64,000 bases of DNA, taken from Thauera sp. K11. GTDB lineage: Bacteria; Pseudomonadota; Gammaproteobacteria; Burkholderiales; Rhodocyclaceae. The position numbers and the translations under genes were made by a program. The stretch lies in contig NZ_CP023439.1 in assembly GCF_002354895.1 (NCBI RefSeq), forward strand, positions 2,294,001-2,358,000. The letters run 5' to 3'. Under the pieces are notes generated by a model. It did not search any database. It was not told where the DNA came from and saw only the letters and a program-made list of their open reading frames with translations. Shown piece after piece: positions 18,821-28,859 of the stretch. Within the stretch, counting starts at the first letter, position 1, and the number at the start of each line of letters is the position of its first letter.

Positions 18821-20112
18821 ACCGCAGGCAGGTGCTGAAGTTCGCAGGCGCCACGCTTGCGCTGCTCGTCAGCCCGGTGGGGCGTGCGGCGCCGGCCAGC
18901 CTGGTGGCGGTACGCATCTGGCCGGCGGACGAATACACGCGCGTCACGCTGGAAGGCTCCTCGGAACTGAAATTCACCCACATGGTGGTGCAGAACCCGG
19001 AGCGCCTGGTCGTCGATCTGGAGGGCGTGCAGCTCGACAGCGTGCTGCAGTCGCTGCCGTCCAAGGTGCTGGACAGCGACCCGCACATCAAGGTCATCCG
19101 GGCCGGGCAGAACCGCCCGGGGGTGGTGCGCGTCGTCGTCGAGCTGAAGAACCCGGTGAATCCGCAGGTGTTCACGCTCGCGCCGGTGGGCAGCTACGGC
19201 CACCGCCTGGTGCTGGACCTGCATCCGACCAACCCGAGCGATCCGCTGCTGGCCCTGATCCGCAAGGATTCGCCGATGGACGCGGCGATGGGCGAAACCG
19301 GCAACGGCCCCGTCAGCCAGGCTTCCGTCAATCCGCAGCCGCCGGTCGGCGAACCGCCCCGCGCCTCGCGCCGCGCCAATCCGCCGCAGGCCGACCGCCT
19401 GTTCACGATCGTGCTCGACCCCGGCCATGGCGGCGAGGACCCGGGCGCGGTCGGCGCCGCCGGCAGCTACGAGAAGGACGTCACGCTGTCGATCGCCCGC
19501 CGCCTCAAGCGTCAGATCGATTCGCACCCCAACATGCGGGCGGTGCTGACGCGCGACGGCGATTATTTCGTGCCGCTCGGCCAGCGCGTGGCGCGCGCGC
19601 GCCGCGTCCAGGCCGACCTGTTCGTCTCCATCCACGCCGACGCCTTCGTGCGCCCCGAGGCGCGCGGCAGTTCGGTCTTCGTGCTGTCCGAGCGCGGCGC
19701 GTCGAGTTCGGCCGCCCGCTGGCTGGCGCAGAAGGAGAACGATGCGGACCTCGTCGGCGGGGTGAATCTCGCGCGCCAGGACGGCCACATCGCCCGCACC
19801 CTGCTCGACCTGTCGCAGACGGCGACGATCAACGACAGCCTGAAGCTCGGCCGCGCGGTGCTCGGCGAGATCGGCGACATCAACAAGCTGCACAAGAACG
19901 ATGTCGAGCAGGCCGGTTTCGCCGTGCTGAAGGCGCCGGACATTCCCTCCGTGCTGGTGGAGACTGCCTTCATCAGCAACCCCGAGGAAGAGCGGCGGCT
20001 GAACGACGACGGCTACCAGGAAAAGATGGCGAGCGCCATCACGCGCGGCATCAAGCGCTACTTCGACGCCAACCCGCCGGTCAACCGCACGCGCGTCGCC
20101 CAGCTCGGCTGA
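18817..20112 (+). CDS. amiC: N-acetylmuramoyl-L-alanine amidase AmiC (AMIN plus Amidase_3)
   Basis: 431 aa. Cleaves the amide bond between MurNAc and the stem peptide for daughter-cell separation. The N terminus MNRRQVLKFAGATLALLV followed by a small-residue cleavage region looks like a Tat signal (twin Arg). An AMIN domain occupies about residues 30-130. The zinc amidase domain spans about 190-420, with DPGHGGEDPGAVG, SIHADAF and VETAFISNPEEE. The ATG at 18817 overlaps the tsaE stop (ATGA). ATG 18760, giving a 19-residue longer N-region, has GGGG upstream and is an alternative. Confidence 0.93.
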   Translation: MNRRQVLKFAGATLALLVSPVGRAAPASLVAVRIWPADEYTRVTLEGSSELKFTHMVVQNPERLVVDLEGVQLDSVLQSLPSKVLDSDPHIKVIRAGQNRPGVVRVVVELKNPVNPQVFTLAPVGSYGHRLVLDLHPTNPSDPLLALIRKDSPMDAAMGETGNGPVSQASVNPQPPVGEPPRASRRANPPQADRLFTIVLDPGHGGEDPGAVGAAGSYEKDVTLSIARRLKRQIDSHPNMRAVLTRDGDYFVPLGQRVARARRVQADLFVSIHADAFVRPEARGSSVFVLSERGASSSAARWLAQKENDADLVGGVNLARQDGHIARTLLDLSQTATINDSLKLGRAVLGEIGDINKLHKNDVEQAGFAVLKAPDIPSVLVETAFISNPEEERRLNDDGYQEKMASAITRGIKRYFDANPPVNRTRVAQLG

Positions 20113-20181
20113 GCGGCCGCCGGGCCGGCTGCCCGCGGCCGGCGATGTGCCGCCTGAAACCGCAGCGGCCGGCTTTGCCGT

Positions 20182-20187
20182 TATAAT
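20182..20187 (+). promoter_or_regulatory. Candidate -10 element upstream of ribF
   Basis: A perfect TATAAT lies 22 bases before the ribF start, in a short T-rich stretch. The -35 is not clear. It would drive ribF-ileS-lspA-fkpB-ispH. Confidence 0.45.
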
Positions 20188-20208
20188 TTCGACTTTTTTC
20201 AGGCGGTC

Positions 20209-21198
20209 ATGCAGGTCGTACGCGGGATTCCGACGCAGGCCGACGAACCTGCGGTGCTCACCATCGGCAATTTCGACGGGGTGCACCGCGGCCACCAGGC
20301 CCTGCTCAAGCTGCTCACCGACAAGGCGCACGCGATGGGCCTGCCGGCGGTCGTGCTCACCTTCGAGCCGCATCCGCGCGAATACTTCGCCCCGGCGGAG
20401 GCGCCGGCCCGCCTCGCCTCCCTGCGCGAAAAGCTGCTTCTGCTCCAGGCCAGCAGCGTGGACCGCGTGCATGTGTGCCGCTTCGACGCGACCTTCGCCG
20501 CGCAGCCGGCGCAAGGCTTCATCGACGACATCCTGGTGCGCGGCCTCGACGTGCGCCATCTCTTCATCGGCGACGATTTCTGCTTCGGCGCCCGGCGCCA
20601 GGGCGACTTCGCGATGCTGCAGGAAGCCGGCCGCGCGCATGGCTTCGGCGTGGAATCGATGACGACGCTGAGCGTGGAAGGCGAGCGCGTCTCCAGTTCC
20701 GCCGTGCGCGACGCGCTGGCCGAAGGCGACCTGGAGCATGCGGCACGCCTGCTGGGCCGCGCCTACAGCATCGCCGGCCGCGTGGTCCACGGCGACAAGC
20801 TCGGCCGCCAACTGGGCTTTCCCACCGCCAACGTACAGCTCAAGCATCGCCGCCCCGCGCTGTCGGGCGTGTTCGCAGTGAGCGTCGAAGGGCTCGGCGC
20901 GCAGGACGTGGGCGGCGTGGCCAACATCGGCGTCCGCCCCACCGCCACCGACGTTCCGCGGCCGCGGCTCGAGGTCCATCTGTTCGACTGGCAGCAGGAA
21001 TGCTACGGCGCGCACCTGCGGGTGCATTTCCTGCACAAGCTGCGCGACGAGCGGAAGTTCGAGTCGCTCGACGCCCTGAAGACGCAGATCCGCCACGATG
21101 CCGACGCCGCCCGCGCGTGGCTCGCCGGCAATCCCATCCGACCCCGCCCAAGCACCCCGATGGCCGCGAAGGCTGAAAGAACACCCCGCCATGGCTGA
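20209..21198 (+). CDS. ribF: Bifunctional riboflavin kinase / FAD synthetase
   Basis: 329 aa. Converts riboflavin to FMN and FMN to FAD. The N-terminal adenylyltransferase has [14 protein letters not shown] near residue 20 and the ISSTxIR-like [10 protein letters not shown] near 165. The C-terminal kinase has [20 protein letters not shown] near 190 and a [10 protein letters not shown] segment. The 3' end overlaps the ileS start by 8 bases, which indicates translational coupling. AGGCGG lies shortly before ATG 20209. Confidence 0.97.
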   Translation: MQVVRGIPTQADEPAVLTIGNFDGVHRGHQALLKLLTDKAHAMGLPAVVLTFEPHPREYFAPAEAPARLASLREKLLLLQASSVDRVHVCRFDATFAAQPAQGFIDDILVRGLDVRHLFIGDDFCFGARRQGDFAMLQEAGRAHGFGVESMTTLSVEGERVSSSAVRDALAEGDLEHAARLLGRAYSIAGRVVHGDKLGRQLGFPTANVQLKHRRPALSGVFAVSVEGLGAQDVGGVANIGVRPTATDVPRPRLEVHLFDWQQECYGAHLRVHFLHKLRDERKFESLDALKTQIRHDADAARAWLAGNPIRPRPSTPMAAKAERTPRHG

Positions 21199-23995
21199 CT
21201 ACCGCAAGACGCTCAATCTCCCCGACACCCCCTTCCCGATGCGCGGCGACCTCCCCAAACGGGAGCCGGACTGGATCGCCGGATGGCAGCGGACGAAGCT
21301 CTACCAGCGCATCCGCGAAGCCAGCGCCGGCCGGCCGAAGTTCGTGCTGCACGACGGCCCGCCCTACGCCAACGGCAACCTGCACATCGGCCATGCGCTG
21401 AACAAGATCCTGAAGGACATCATCGTGCGCTCGAAGACCATGGCCGGCTTCGACGCGCCCTATGTGCCGGGCTGGGACTGCCACGGCCTGCCGATCGAGC
21501 ACAAGGTCGAGGTGACCCACGGCAAGAACCTGCCGGCCGACAAGGTGCGCGAGCTGTGCCGGGCATACGCCGCCGAGCAGATCGAGATCCAGAAGGCCGA
21601 TTTCATCCGCCTCGGCGTGCTCGGCGACTGGGACGACCCCTACCGCACGATGGCGTTCGCCAACGAGGCCAACGAGATCCGCGCCCTGGCCGAGATGACG
21701 AAGAACGGCTACGTGTTCAAGGGCCTGAAGCCGGTCAACTGGTGCTTCGACTGCGGATCGGCACTGGCAGAAGCCGAGGTCGAATACGCCGACAAGGTCT
21801 CGCCGACCATCGACGTCGCCTTTCCGGTCACCGACGCCCATGCCGACCGGCTGGCCGCGGCCTTCGGCAGGGCCGACCTGGTCAAGCCCGCCGCCGCGGT
21901 GATCTGGACCACCACGCCGTGGACGATTCCCGCCAACCAGGCCCTGAACGCCCATCCCGATCTCGAATACGCGCTGGTCGACGTCGGCGCGCGGCTGCTG
22001 GTGCTGGCCCGGGATCTCGTCGCCGGCGCGCTGGAACGCTACAAGCTGGAAGGCACCGTCGTCGCCACCGCAAAGGGCAGCGCGCTCGACCGCATCGAGT
22101 TCCGCCATCCGTTCTACGATCGCGTCTCGCCGGTCTACCTGGCCGACTACGTCGGCGTGGACGCCGGCACCGGCATCGTGCATTCGGCCCCGGCGCACGG
22201 CGTGGACGACTTCAACTCGTGGCGCGCCTACGGCCGCAGCAACGACGAGATCCTGTCGCTGGTGATGGCGGGCGGCGAATACGTCTCGGACCTGCCCTTC
22301 TTCGGCGGCATGAACATCTGGAAGGCCAACGCCGCCATCGTAGACAAGCTCGCCGAAGCCGGCGCCCTGCTGTCGAGCGGCAAGATCACCCACAGCTACA
22401 TGCACTGCTGGCGCCACAAGACGCCGCTGGTCTATCGCGCCACCGCGCAGTGGTTCGTCGGCATGGACAAGCCCACCGCCGACGGCTCCACGCTGCGCGA
22501 GCGCGCGCTGCGCGCGGTGGAGTCCACCAAGTTCTATCCCGCGTGGGGCCAGGCGCGCCTGCACGCGATGATCGCCAACCGCCCCGACTGGTGCATCTCG
22601 CGCCAGCGCAACTGGGGCGTACCCATCCCCTTCTTCCTGCACAGGGAAACGGGAGAACTGCATCCGCGCACCGTCGAACTGATGGAAGAAGTCGCCAAGC
22701 GGGTGGAAAAGGAAGGCATCGAGGCGTGGTTCAAGCTCGATGCCGCCGAACTGCTCGGCAGCGAGGCGGCCCTCTACCACAAGATCGGCGACACGCTGGA
22801 CGTCTGGTTCGACTCCGGCACCACGCACTGGCACGTACTGCGCGGCTCGCACGACGACGGCCACCCCGAAGGGCCGCGCGCCGACATGTACCTCGAAGGC
22901 TCGGACCAGCACCGCGGCTGGTTCCACTCTTCGCTGCTGACCGGCTGCGCGATCGACGGCCACGCGCCCTACCGCAGCCTGTTGACGCACGGCTTTGCGG
23001 TGGACGGCCAGGGCCGCAAGATGAGCAAGTCGCTCGGCAACGTGGTCGTGCCGCAGGAAGTCACCGGCAAGCTCGGCGCCGAGATCCTGCGCCTGTGGGT
23101 GGCGTCCACCGACTATTCGGGAGAGCTGTCGATCAGCAAGGAGATCCTCGACCGCGTGGTCGAGGTCTATCGCCGCGTCCGCAACACGCTGCGCTTCCTG
23201 CTCGCCAACACGGCCGACTTCGACATCGAGAAGGACGCCGTGCCGCTCGACCAGTGGCTGGACATCGACCGCTATGCGCTCGCCGTCACGCGCCGGCTGG
23301 CGCAGCAGGCCGAAGCCGATTACGCGAAGATGGAATTCCACCGCATCGTGCAGGCGCTGCAGGTGTTCTGTGCGGAAGATCTCGGCGCGTTCTACCTCGA
23401 CATCCTGAAGGACCGCCTGTACACCACCGCCGCCGGCAGCCTGCCGCGCCGCGCCGCGCAGACCACGCTGTGGCACGTCACGCAGACGCTTCTGAAGCTG
23501 ATGGCGCCGATCCTGTCCTTCACCGCCGAAGAGGCGTGGGCCGTGATCAACCCCGGCAAGGACGACAGCGTGATGCTGCACACCTTCCACGCCCTGCCGG
23601 CGCAGGAGGGCGAAGCCGGCCTGATGGCGCGCTGGGAGACGATCCGCGGCGTGCGCGCCGACGGCCTGAAGGTGATCGAGCAACTGCGCACCGACGGCAA
23701 GGTGGGTTCGTCGCTGCAGGCCGAGCTGGCGCTGTGCCTCACCTCCGACAAGTTCACCGCGATGGCGAGCCTGGGCGAGGATCTGCGCTTCGTGACGATG
23801 ACCTCGGCCGCAACCCTGTCCGAGGTGGCCGCCGCCGAGGACGAGCGCATCGTCGCCAGCCCGCGCGACGCGCAGAAGTGCGAGCGCTGCTGGCACTACG
23901 TCGAGAGCGTGGGCAGCCATGCCGAACATCCGGCCCTGTGCGGCCGCTGCGTCGGCAACCTGTTCGGCGACGGAGAGACGCGCACGCATGCCTGA
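21191..23995 (+). CDS. ileS: Isoleucyl-tRNA synthetase
   Basis: 934 aa class I synthetase. The HIGH motif is in [11 protein letters not shown] near residue 60, the KMSKS loop is KMSKSLGN near 610, and the editing domain lies between. The C-terminal zinc finger CERCWHYV with [10 protein letters not shown] is the E. coli-type IleS end. Start at ATG 21191 overlaps ribF by 8 bases. The stop overlaps the lspA start by 8 bases. Full length. Confidence 0.98.
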   Translation: MADYRKTLNLPDTPFPMRGDLPKREPDWIAGWQRTKLYQRIREASAGRPKFVLHDGPPYANGNLHIGHALNKILKDIIVRSKTMAGFDAPYVPGWDCHGLPIEHKVEVTHGKNLPADKVRELCRAYAAEQIEIQKADFIRLGVLGDWDDPYRTMAFANEANEIRALAEMTKNGYVFKGLKPVNWCFDCGSALAEAEVEYADKVSPTIDVAFPVTDAHADRLAAAFGRADLVKPAAAVIWTTTPWTIPANQALNAHPDLEYALVDVGARLLVLARDLVAGALERYKLEGTVVATAKGSALDRIEFRHPFYDRVSPVYLADYVGVDAGTGIVHSAPAHGVDDFNSWRAYGRSNDEILSLVMAGGEYVSDLPFFGGMNIWKANAAIVDKLAEAGALLSSGKITHSYMHCWRHKTPLVYRATAQWFVGMDKPTADGSTLRERALRAVESTKFYPAWGQARLHAMIANRPDWCISRQRNWGVPIPFFLHRETGELHPRTVELMEEVAKRVEKEGIEAWFKLDAAELLGSEAALYHKIGDTLDVWFDSGTTHWHVLRGSHDDGHPEGPRADMYLEGSDQHRGWFHSSLLTGCAIDGHAPYRSLLTHGFAVDGQGRKMSKSLGNVVVPQEVTGKLGAEILRLWVASTDYSGELSISKEILDRVVEVYRRVRNTLRFLLANTADFDIEKDAVPLDQWLDIDRYALAVTRRLAQQAEADYAKMEFHRIVQALQVFCAEDLGAFYLDILKDRLYTTAAGSLPRRAAQTTLWHVTQTLLKLMAPILSFTAEEAWAVINPGKDDSVMLHTFHALPAQEGEAGLMARWETIRGVRADGLKVIEQLRTDGKVGSSLQAELALCLTSDKFTAMASLGEDLRFVTMTSAATLSEVAAAEDERIVASPRDAQKCERCWHYVESVGSHAEHPALCGRCVGNLFGDGETRTHA

Positions 23996-24539
23996 GTCGA
24001 ATCCGTCCAATCGTCGCGGCGGAGCCGGGAAACCGGCCGCGGCCGCGATGGCGCCCTGGCTCGGGCTCGCAGCGCTGGTCGCGGTGCTGGACCAACTCAC
24101 CAAGCAGTGGGTGCTGGGCAGCCTCCACCCCGGGCAGGCGATCCCCGTCGCCCCTTTCTTCGATCTGGTGCTGGTGTTCAACCGCGGCGCGGCCTTCAGC
24201 TTCCTGGCCGATCATTCCGGCTGGCAGCGCTGGTTCTTCACCGGGCTGGCCGTCGTGATCTGCGGCTGGCTGCTGGCGCTGATGCACCGCCACCGCGGCG
24301 AACGCCTGCTGCCCGCGGCCTTCGCGCTGATCATCGGCGGAGCGCTGGGCAACGTCATCGACCGCCTGATGCACGGCGCGGTGGTCGACTTCCTGTACTT
24401 TCATGCCGGCCGCTACGGCTGGCCGGCCTTCAACCTCGCGGACGCCGCCATCACGCTGGGCGTCGGCCTGATGCTGTGGGGCCAGTTCCACAGCAACGGC
24501 GAAGCCAAGGCCGAGCCGACACCGGAGAACCCGAGATGA
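23988..24539 (+). CDS. lspA: Lipoprotein signal peptidase (signal peptidase II)
   Basis: 183 aa inner-membrane aspartyl protease that cuts prolipoprotein signal peptides after lipidation. Four hydrophobic segments are visible. The two catalytic Asp motifs are [15 protein letters not shown] and [17 protein letters not shown] is also conserved. Starts inside the end of ileS (8-base overlap) and its stop overlaps the fkpB start (ATGA). An 18-residue hydrophilic N-terminal extension precedes the first helix. Confidence 0.97.
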   Translation: MPESNPSNRRGGAGKPAAAAMAPWLGLAALVAVLDQLTKQWVLGSLHPGQAIPVAPFFDLVLVFNRGAAFSFLADHSGWQRWFFTGLAVVICGWLLALMHRHRGERLLPAAFALIIGGALGNVIDRLMHGAVVDFLYFHAGRYGWPAFNLADAAITLGVGLMLWGQFHSNGEAKAEPTPENPR

Positions 24540-24964
24540 GCCACACCGTCCAGCCCGGCAGCCTCGTCACACTGCACTACCGCATCATGCTGCCCAATGG
24601 CCAGCCGCTGATCAGCACCTTCGAAGCGACGCCCGCCACGCTGCAACTGGGCGCGGGCGAGATGCTGCCCGCCATGGAAAAGCTGCTGGTCGGCCTTGCC
24701 GCCGGCACCCGCCACGTCTTCGAGCTGGAACCCGAGAACGCCTTCGGACCTCACCGCGAAGAACTGGTCGAACGCGTCAGGCGGGCGCACATGCCCGACG
24801 AGGAGATCGAGGCGATGAGCGTGATGGAATTCACCGCTCCCGACGGCTCGCGCTACTCCGGCCTGGTGCGCGAGATCGACGGGGAATCGGCGTTGATCGA
24901 CTTCAATCACCCGCTCGCCGGCAAGGCGGTCCGCTTCGAGGTCGAAGTGATCGGCGTGGTCTGA
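24536..24964 (+). CDS. fkpB: FKBP-type peptidyl-prolyl isomerase FkpB (SlpA)
   Basis: 142 aa SlyD/SlpA-type isomerase: FKBP domain with an inserted IF chaperone flap (about residues 70-120, AFGPHREELVERV to MEFTAPDGSRYSG). Family features are the LHYRIMLPNGQPLIST start, GAGEMLPAMEKLLVGL and the DFNHPLAGKAVRFEVEV end. No His/Cys metal-binding tail as in SlyD. Starts at ATG 24536 overlapping the lspA stop. Position between lspA and ispH is the usual one in proteobacteria. Confidence 0.94.
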   Translation: MSHTVQPGSLVTLHYRIMLPNGQPLISTFEATPATLQLGAGEMLPAMEKLLVGLAAGTRHVFELEPENAFGPHREELVERVRRAHMPDEEIEAMSVMEFTAPDGSRYSGLVREIDGESALIDFNHPLAGKAVRFEVEVIGVV

Positions 24965-24991
24965 CGCCGCCGGCGCCAACAGAGAGCTGCA

Positions 24992-25936
24992 ATGAACGAC
25001 AAACAGAGCGAAATCCTGCTCGCCAACCCGCGCGGCTTCTGCGCCGGCGTGGAGCGCGCCATCGAGATCGTGGAGCGCGCGCTGCAGCGTTTCGGCGCCC
25101 CGATCTACGTGCGCCACGAGGTGGTGCACAACAAGTTCGTCGTCGACGACCTGCGCGGCAAGGGAGCGATCTTCGTCGAGGAACTGGACGAGGTACCGGC
25201 GGGCAACACCGTCATCTTCTCCGCCCACGGCGTCTCGCTCACCGTCCGCGAAGAAGCGGAACGCCGCGGCCTGCGGGTGTTCGATGCGACCTGCCCGCTG
25301 GTGACCAAGGTGCACCTCGAGGTCGGCCGCATGCGCGAACAGGGGCGCGAGATCGTCATGATCGGCCACAAGGGCCACCCCGAGGTGGAAGGCACGATGG
25401 GCCAGGTGAAGAGCGGCATCCATCTCGTCGAGACGCCGGCCGACGTCGCCAGCCTGCAGGTGGCCGATCCGGACAGGCTCGCCTACGTCACGCAGACGAC
25501 GCTGTCGGTGGATGATGCGGCAACCATCGTCGACGCCCTGCGCGCGCGCTTCCCGAACATCGTCGGCCCGAAGAAGGACGACATCTGCTATGCGACGCAG
25601 AACCGCCAGGATGCGGTCAAGTTCATGACGCCGCACGCCGACGTGGTTTTCGTGGTCGGCTCGAAGAACAGCTCGAATTCGAACCGCTTGCGCGAGGTCG
25701 CCCAACTTCGCGGCGTGCCGGCCTATCTGGTCGACAACGCCGCCGGAATCGATCCCGCCTGGGTGGAAGGCAAGCGCCGCATCGGCGTCACCGCCGGCGC
25801 CTCGGCACCCGAGGTGCTGGTGGCGGAGGTCATCGCGCGATTGAAGGAGTTGAGCGGCGGGTCGGTGCGGAGTCTGGATGGTGTGCCGGAAAAGGTGTCG
25901 TTTCCGTTGCCCAGGGAACTGCAGGACGTTCGCTGA
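24992..25936 (+). CDS. ispH: 4-hydroxy-3-methylbut-2-enyl diphosphate reductase
   Basis: 314 aa. Last MEP-pathway enzyme; reduces HMBPP to IPP and DMAPP with a 4Fe-4S cluster. The three cluster cysteines are in [13 protein letters not shown] (about residue 17), [11 protein letters not shown] and [21 protein letters not shown] near 225 is the substrate-binding signature. The final gene of the ribF-ileS-lspA-fkpB-ispH unit, with AGAGAGC about 7 bases before ATG 24992. A strong intrinsic terminator lies 184 bases past the stop, after a palindromic element. Confidence 0.97.
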   Translation: MNDKQSEILLANPRGFCAGVERAIEIVERALQRFGAPIYVRHEVVHNKFVVDDLRGKGAIFVEELDEVPAGNTVIFSAHGVSLTVREEAERRGLRVFDATCPLVTKVHLEVGRMREQGREIVMIGHKGHPEVEGTMGQVKSGIHLVETPADVASLQVADPDRLAYVTQTTLSVDDAATIVDALRARFPNIVGPKKDDICYATQNRQDAVKFMTPHADVVFVVGSKNSSNSNRLREVAQLRGVPAYLVDNAAGIDPAWVEGKRRIGVTAGASAPEVLVAEVIARLKELSGGSVRSLDGVPEKVSFPLPRELQDVR

Positions 25937-26001
25937 GTTTTTCTGCGCTGGGCGCGGTATTGGAAGAAGGGATTCAACACCCTCGCCTTAGTGGCGGCAA
26001 A

Positions 26002-26095
26002 CGCGCTACGCGGGGTATTCGTTCCATCGGCTGCGGAACTCGCCCTTCGGGCTCAGACAGTCCTCGCCGATTCCACGAATACCCCGCATATCGCT
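26002..26095 (+). repeat. Structured palindromic element, copy A
   Basis: Non-coding. A 13-base arm (26010-26022) pairs perfectly with 26075-26087. It is followed inward by 3 mismatched bases and 5 more paired bases (arms 26010-26030 and 26067-26087). The interior holds CTGCGGAACTCGC, a 7-base loop region and GCTCAGACAGTCCTCG. Flanks CGCGCTAC and ATATCGCT resemble those of copy B. The same architecture recurs, inverted, at 26196-26293 with different arm sequence. See findings. Confidence 0.8.
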
Positions 26096-26119
26096 TGGGC
26101 GTTGTGGGGACTTCCAAAG

Positions 26120-26165
26120 GCAAACCCCGGGGAGCCAAGGGCCTCCGGGGTTTGCTTTTTTGCCT
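26120..26165 (+). terminator. Strong Rho-independent terminator downstream of ispH
   Basis: GCAAACCCCGG (26120-26130) pairs with CCGGGGTTTGC (26145-26155). The stem can extend by about five further pairs with one bulge. A run of six T follows at 26156-26161. Oriented to end the ribF-ispH transcript. It sits between the two palindromic elements. Confidence 0.85.
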
Positions 26166-26195
26166 TTTCTTTGGCGATCGAGCCCCGATCACCGG

Positions 26196-26293
26196 AGCGA
26201 TGTGCGGGGAGTTTGCGGCGCGGGCGAGGACTGTCTGAGCGAGCATCGCGAGCGAGTTCCGCAGCCCGCAGAGCAAACTCCCCGCGCAGCGCG
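26196..26293 (-). repeat. Structured palindromic element, copy B (inverted relative to A)
   Basis: Arms GCGGGGAGTTTGC (26204-26216) and its complement (26273-26285) pair over 13 bases. Three mismatches and 5 further pairs follow (26204-26224 with 26265-26285). Read on the minus strand, the interior has the same CTGCGGAACTCGC and GCTCAGACAGTCCTCG blocks as copy A, separated by 11 bases. Outer flanks match copy A with one substitution each. Arm sequence differs from copy A but pairing is kept. Confidence 0.8.
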
Positions 26294-26408
26294 ACCAGCC
26301 GAACCACCCGCCCGCCAGCACCCGACCAGCCATCGGCAACCGCGCCACACAGCCTGTTCAACCCGCCGCGAAACAGCCCCTCTCACCGCACGACCGGCCG
26401 AACCACCC
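26292..26408. repeat. Imperfect 18-base direct repeat in the ispH/Rieske intergenic region
   Basis: CGACCAGCCGAACCACCC at 26292-26309 recurs at 26391-26408 with one A-to-G change. The stretch between is C-rich and carries no gene. The whole non-coding interval is 25937-26429. Confidence 0.55.
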
Positions 26409-26429
26409 TCCGGCCGGCGCACTGCGCCG

Positions 26430-27536
26430 TCACGCGCCGATGTGCGGCTCCACGATGCGGCGGTAGAACTCGTGGAAGTGCTGCATGCCGTCCTCGTACG
26501 GCGACTGGTACGGGCCTACCTCGTTGCGCCCTTCCCTGAGCAGCGCCAGGCGGCCGCGATCCATGCGCTCGCCGATGTCGTCGTCCTCGATCGCGGTTTC
26601 CATGTAGGCCGCCTGCTCCGCCTCCACGAACTCGCGCTCGAACTCGACGATGTCTTCCGGGTAGTAGAACTCGACCACGTTGGTCGTCTTGTGGACATCC
26701 GTCGGGATCAGCGTGCTCACCACCAGCACGTGCGGGTACCACTCCACCATGATGTTGGGGTAATAGGTGAGCCAGATCGCGCCGTGCGCCGGCTTCTTCT
26801 CGCCGTAGTAGTCCTGCACCGCCTCGTGCCACTTGGCGTAGGTCGGCGAGCCCGGCCTGGCCAGCGAGGTGATGCCCACGCGCTGCACCGAATACCAGTC
26901 GCCAAACTGCCAGGTCAGGTCGTCGCAGGTGACGAACTTGCCCAGTCCCGGGTGGAAGGGCACGACGTGGTAATCCTCGAGATAGACCTCGATGAAGGTC
27001 TTCCAGTTGTAGTTGCACTCGTGGATCTGCACCCGGTCCAGCTTGTAGCCTGAGAAATCGAGATCGGGGGCGACCTGCATGCCGGCGAGGTCGGCCGCCG
27101 CGGAGCGCGGCCCCTTGAACAGCAGCCCGTGCCAGTTTTCCAGTTCGTCGCGCTTGAGGCCGAGGCAGGGCTTCTCGGCGAAATGCGGCGCGCCGATCAG
27201 TTGCCCCTGCCGGTCGTAGGTCCAGCGGTGTACGGGGCACACGACGTGCTCGGTCGTGCCGCTGCCCTGCAGCATGATGGCCTGGCGATGGCGGCAGATG
27301 TTCGACATCTGGTGCACGCCCGCTTCGGTGCGAAACAGCAGCTTGGAGTGGTCCAGCCATTCGAGCGAGCGGTAGTTTCCGACCTCCGGTACCATCAGCT
27401 CATGGCCGACGTACCCCGGACCGGCATCGAAGAGGAGCTTTTTCTCCAGTTCGAAAACCTGTTCGTCGAAGTACCAGGACACCGGCAGTTGCGAGACTGC
27501 CTGAGCCAGATGGGTCTTGGAAGCAATGTCGGACAT
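26430..27536 (-). CDS. Rieske non-heme iron ring-hydroxylating oxygenase, alpha subunit type
   Basis: 368 aa. The Rieske 2Fe-2S site is CRHRQ (about residue 81) paired with CPVHRW (about 100). The mononuclear iron site in the catalytic domain is carried by VYLEDYHVVPFHPGL (two His), with a distal Asp in the C-terminal third. The fold is that of aromatic ring-hydroxylating dioxygenase large subunits and related demethylases. The substrate cannot be told. No beta subunit, ferredoxin or reductase gene is adjacent, so electron donors must be elsewhere. GGAGG lies 7 bases before ATG 27536. Divergent from xseB. Confidence 0.87.
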   Translation of the reverse strand: MSDIASKTHLAQAVSQLPVSWYFDEQVFELEKKLLFDAGPGYVGHELMVPEVGNYRSLEWLDHSKLLFRTEAGVHQMSNICRHRQAIMLQGSGTTEHVVCPVHRWTYDRQGQLIGAPHFAEKPCLGLKRDELENWHGLLFKGPRSAAADLAGMQVAPDLDFSGYKLDRVQIHECNYNWKTFIEVYLEDYHVVPFHPGLGKFVTCDDLTWQFGDWYSVQRVGITSLARPGSPTYAKWHEAVQDYYGEKKPAHGAIWLTYYPNIMVEWYPHVLVVSTLIPTDVHKTTNVVEFYYPEDIVEFEREFVEAEQAAYMETAIEDDDIGERMDRGRLALLREGRNEVGPYQSPYEDGMQHFHEFYRRIVEPHIGA

Positions 27537-27603
27537 CCCCGAACCTCCTCTCTGCGACCAGAAAGCCGGAAAAATAAACGGGTTAGTTTAAGGCAGCCCG
27601 CGT

Positions 27604-27632
27604 TTGACCGCCAGACATGGCATCGGTTATTT
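27604..27632 (+). promoter_or_regulatory. Candidate sigma-70 promoter for xseB-ispA-dxs
   Basis: TTGACC (27604-27609), 17-base spacer, TTATTT (27627-27632), ending 32 bases before the chosen xseB start. A good spacing match in an otherwise unassigned 128-base gap. Confidence 0.5.
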
Positions 27633-27664
27633 TCCTCGTTTTTCAGCCGCGTCGATATCGATCC

Positions 27665-27922
27665 ATGCCAAAGCCGGCATCCTCTCCGAAGTCATTCGAA
27701 GCTGCGGTGGCCGAACTCGAGGCCATCGTCCAGGACATGGAAGCGGGCAGCCTTTCGCTCGAAGACGCCCTCGCGCGCTATCAGCGCGGGATGGGCCTGC
27801 TGAAGTTCTGCCAGGAGACGCTGGCCCGGGCTGACCAGCGGGTCAGGCAGCTCGAAGGCGACCAGTTGATCGATTTCCACCCCGAGGGCACGCTGCCCGG
27901 CGACGAGGGGGAGCAAGCATGA
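27665..27922 (+). CDS. xseB: Exodeoxyribonuclease VII small subunit
   Basis: 85 aa. Partner of XseA in single-strand DNA degradation. Family core: [20 protein letters not shown], then [14 protein letters not shown] and [16 protein letters not shown], a two-helix structure. Start at ATG 27665 (MPKPASSP) rather than the ATG at 27617, because family similarity begins here and the better placed promoter lies upstream. The stop overlaps the ispA start (ATGA), as in many proteobacteria. Confidence 0.95.
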   Translation: MPKPASSPKSFEAAVAELEAIVQDMEAGSLSLEDALARYQRGMGLLKFCQETLARADQRVRQLEGDQLIDFHPEGTLPGDEGEQA

Positions 27923-28836
27923 GCATCGCCATCGCCGAATCCGCCCACGGCGGCTTCACCGACTGGATGGGACACATCCAGCAGCGCACCGAAACCGCCC
28001 TCGCCGCCCTGCTGCCGGACGCATCGATCTCCCCGCAGCGCCTGCATTCGGCAATGCGCTACGCCGTGCTCGGCGGCGGCAAGCGCGTGCGCGCCCTGCT
28101 GGTGCACGCGGCGGGCGAACTGGCGGGCGCGGCGCCCGTACGGCTCGACAGGCTCGCCTGCGCGGTGGAATTCATCCACGCCTATTCCCTGGTGCACGAC
28201 GACATGCCTTGCATGGACGACGACGTGCTGCGCCGCGGCAAGCCCACGGTGCATGTCGAATACGACGAAGCCACCGCGCTGCTGGCCGGCGATGCCCTGC
28301 AGACGCTCGCCTTCCAGGTGCTGGCCGATGCCCAGGTGGCCGACAGCCCGGCCGGCCAGCTCGCCATGGTCGGGCTGCTCGCCTCGGCGTCGGGGTCGCG
28401 CGGCATGGCGGGCGGCCAGGCGATCGACCTCGAATCGGTCGGCAAGCAGCTCAGCCGCGAAGAACTCGAATTCATGCACGTGCACAAGACGGGCGCGCTG
28501 ATCCGCGCATCGGTGCTGCTCGGCGCGCGTGCCGGCGACCCGATCGCCGACGAGGATCTGCGCCACCTCGACCACTACGCCAAGCTGGTCGGCCTGCTCT
28601 TCCAGGTGGTCGACGACATTCTCGACACCGTCGCCGATACCGCCACGCTCGGCAAGACAGCCGGCAAGGATGCCGACAACGACAAACCGACCTACGTCAG
28701 CCTGCTCGGACTGCAGGACGCCCGGCGCCTGGCGCGCGAAATGCTGGCCGACGCGCACGCGGCCCTCGCGCCGCTGGGCCCGCGCGCAGCCCGCCTCGGC
28801 GCGCTGGCCGACTACATCGTGCATCGCACGTTCTGA
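27919..28836 (+). CDS. ispA: Farnesyl diphosphate synthase (short-chain prenyltransferase)
   Basis: 305 aa. Condenses IPP with DMAPP and GPP to FPP. The first Asp-rich motif is DDMPCMDDD near residue 94 and the second is DDILD near 233; [15 protein letters not shown] is the substrate-binding segment. Start overlaps xseB. Followed by dxs after 23 bases, giving the conserved xseB-ispA-dxs order. FPP feeds ubiquinone and undecaprenyl phosphate synthesis. Confidence 0.96.
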   Translation: MSIAIAESAHGGFTDWMGHIQQRTETALAALLPDASISPQRLHSAMRYAVLGGGKRVRALLVHAAGELAGAAPVRLDRLACAVEFIHAYSLVHDDMPCMDDDVLRRGKPTVHVEYDEATALLAGDALQTLAFQVLADAQVADSPAGQLAMVGLLASASGSRGMAGGQAIDLESVGKQLSREELEFMHVHKTGALIRASVLLGARAGDPIADEDLRHLDHYAKLVGLLFQVVDDILDTVADTATLGKTAGKDADNDKPTYVSLLGLQDARRLAREMLADAHAALAPLGPRAARLGALADYIVHRTF

Positions 28837-28859
28837 CCCCGTTCATCTCCGGACCTCCC

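Noticed and set aside
20840..24181. 1113-codon frame opposite ileS and lspA
   Set aside because: Shadow of ileS, which carries HIGH, KMSKS and zinc-finger motifs on the plus strand.
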